From positions 248,001-312,000 of the forward strand of contig NZ_VDMA02000002.1 in NCBI RefSeq assembly GCF_006334915.2: a stretch of DNA of 64,000 bases, read 5' to 3'. Below the pieces are notes generated by a model. The model had not been told where the DNA came from. It worked only from the letters and a program-made list of their open reading frames with translations, and ran no database searches. Positions 63,116 through 64,000 of the stretch are shown piece by piece (the stretch's first letter is position 1; the number at the start of each line of letters is the position of its first letter). The DNA comes from Microbispora catharanthi (GTDB taxonomy: Bacteria > Actinomycetota > Actinomycetes > Streptosporangiales > Streptosporangiaceae). The translations under genes were made by a program, and so were the position numbers.

Positions 63116-64000
63116 CCCAGCCTCACCCTCGGGTCCACGACGGCGTACAGGAGGTCGACGATCAGGTTCGCGAAGACCACGAAGAACGCGGCGACGAGCG
63201 TCACGCCCATGACCTTCGGCAGGTCCTGGGCGAGGATCGCGTCGATCGCGTACTTGCCCATGCCGGGCAGCGAGTAGGTGCTCTCGGTGAGCACGGCGCC
63301 GCCGAGCAGCAGGCCGAGGTCGAGGCCGAAGATCGTGAGAATCGGGGTCAGCGCGCCGCGCAGGCCGTGCTTGACCACGACCGCCCGCTCGTTCAGGCCC
63401 TTGGCCCGTGCGGTGCGGATGTAGTCCTCGTTCATCGTCTCCAGCATGCCCGCCCGGGTGAGCCGCGCGTACCCGGCGGCATACAGGAAGGCCAGCGTGA
63501 TCCACGGCAGGATCAGGTTGTAGGCCCACATGGCCGGGTTCTCCTCGAACGGCGTGAAGCTGCCGCCCGGGGCGGTGATGCGGAACGGATTGCCGTAGCT
63601 GAAGACGACGAGCGAGACGATGCCGGTGAAGAAGATGGGCAGCGAGACGCCGGCCAGGGCGACGCCCATCGCGGCCCGGTCGAACAGGCTGCCGCGTTTC
63701 AGCGCGGACAGCACGCCGGTCGCCACACCGGCTATCACCCAGATGACGGCGGCCCCGATGGCCAGTGAGATCGTCACGGGCAGCCGGTTGAGCAGGTCCG
63801 GCCAGACCGGGAGCCGGGTGAGGAAGGAGTAGCCGAAGCAGGGCGCGGGGCAGTGCTCCACGCCGGGGCCGTAGTCGTAGTCGGCGCCGGCGACGATGCC
63901 CTTGGCGAACCGCCCGTACTGCACGACCAGCGGATCGTTGAAGCCGAGCTTCTCAGCCGCGATCTTCACCTGTTCCGCCGAGGCGGTGCGCCCCACGTAG
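63112..64000 (-). CDS. Oligopeptide/dipeptide ABC permease (OppB type), N-terminus cut by the right edge
   Basis: The minus-strand frame is open to the window edge. The visible 295 residues include [18 protein letters not shown] (family N-terminal region past the first helix), several membrane helices and a typical permease loop [17 protein letters not shown]. The first helix and the start codon lie outside. It pairs with a second permease and a binding protein expected further right. Confidence 0.9.
   Translation of the reverse strand, partial: YVGRTASAEQVKIAAEKLGFNDPLVVQYGRFAKGIVAGADYDYGPGVEHCPAPCFGYSFLTRLPVWPDLLNRLPVTISLAIGAAVIWVIAGVATGVLSALKRGSLFDRAAMGVALAGVSLPIFFTGIVSLVVFSYGNPFRITAPGGSFTPFEENPAMWAYNLILPWITLAFLYAAGYARLTRAGMLETMNEDYIRTARAKGLNERAVVVKHGLRGALTPILTIFGLDLGLLLGGAVLTESTYSLPGMGKYAIDAILAQDLPKVMGVTLVAAFFVVFANLIVDLLYAVVDPRVRLG

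Overview
The window is very GC-rich, gene-dense DNA from an actinomycete. It carries a complete Pup-proteasome gene set: pup, dop, pafA, mpa/ARC, prcB and prcA. It also has pafBC-tatAC-helY synteny, GTG starts, many lipoproteins and a GH46 chitosanase. A filamentous actinomycete is certain at phylum level; the order Streptosporangiales is my guess from gene style only.

Layout. 1-5.6 kb: a TPR protein cut by the edge, an M24 peptidase, a SpoIIE-type phosphatase, a 5'-3' exonuclease, an RNB ribonuclease and a small membrane protein. 5.6-12.7 kb: a minus-strand run pafB-pafC-47-aa membrane protein-tatA-tatC-diacylglycerol kinase-helY. 12.8-21 kb: DUF3866, DUF3291, a Cys-rich HTH regulator, a chitosanase with a palindromic operator, an FKBP lipoprotein, pafA, a lipoprotein, prcA and prcB. 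21.2-30.7 kb: a plus-strand operon for sugar uptake (binding protein, two permeases, ATPase), a PHP hydrolase, a Gfo/Idh oxidoreductase and a GH38 alpha-mannosidase. 31 kb: pup alone. 31.4-43.5 kb: an accessory block with a protein kinase, a methyltransferase, an IS982-type transposase, a broken MFS gene, two TetR regulators, a TIM-barrel hydrolase, a transposase remnant, a quinone-oxidoreductase-like gene with twin operators, a secreted repeat protein with a divergent two-component system, a GntR/membrane-protein pair and receiver-domain debris. 43.6-49.5 kb: dop, an acyltransferase, mpa and trmI. 49.6-58.7 kb: a tandem GNAT protein, a PfkB kinase plus class-III aminotransferase with a divergent TetR, an FHA protein, a site-2 protease, a sensor-less histidine kinase and a RecB-type nuclease. 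58.8-64 kb: a NarL-type two-component pair and an oligopeptide ABC transporter that runs off the right edge.

How the genes work together. Mpa unfolds Pup-tagged substrates into the PrcA/PrcB chamber. Dop prepares Pup (which ends in GGQ) by deamidation, and PafA ligates it to target lysines. PafB/PafC are DNA-damage transcription factors of the same extended locus. The order trmI-mpa-dop-pup-prcB-prcA-pafA-pafBC-tatAC-helY is kept on one strand, but about 12.4 kb lies between dop and pup and about 9.9 kb between pup and prcB, so genes normally packed together are dispersed. The mannoside operon is a self-contained catabolic unit. The accessory block shows transposon activity, including a perfect 16-bp inverted repeat pair that brackets 3.1 kb. 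No tRNA, rRNA or CRISPR array was seen.
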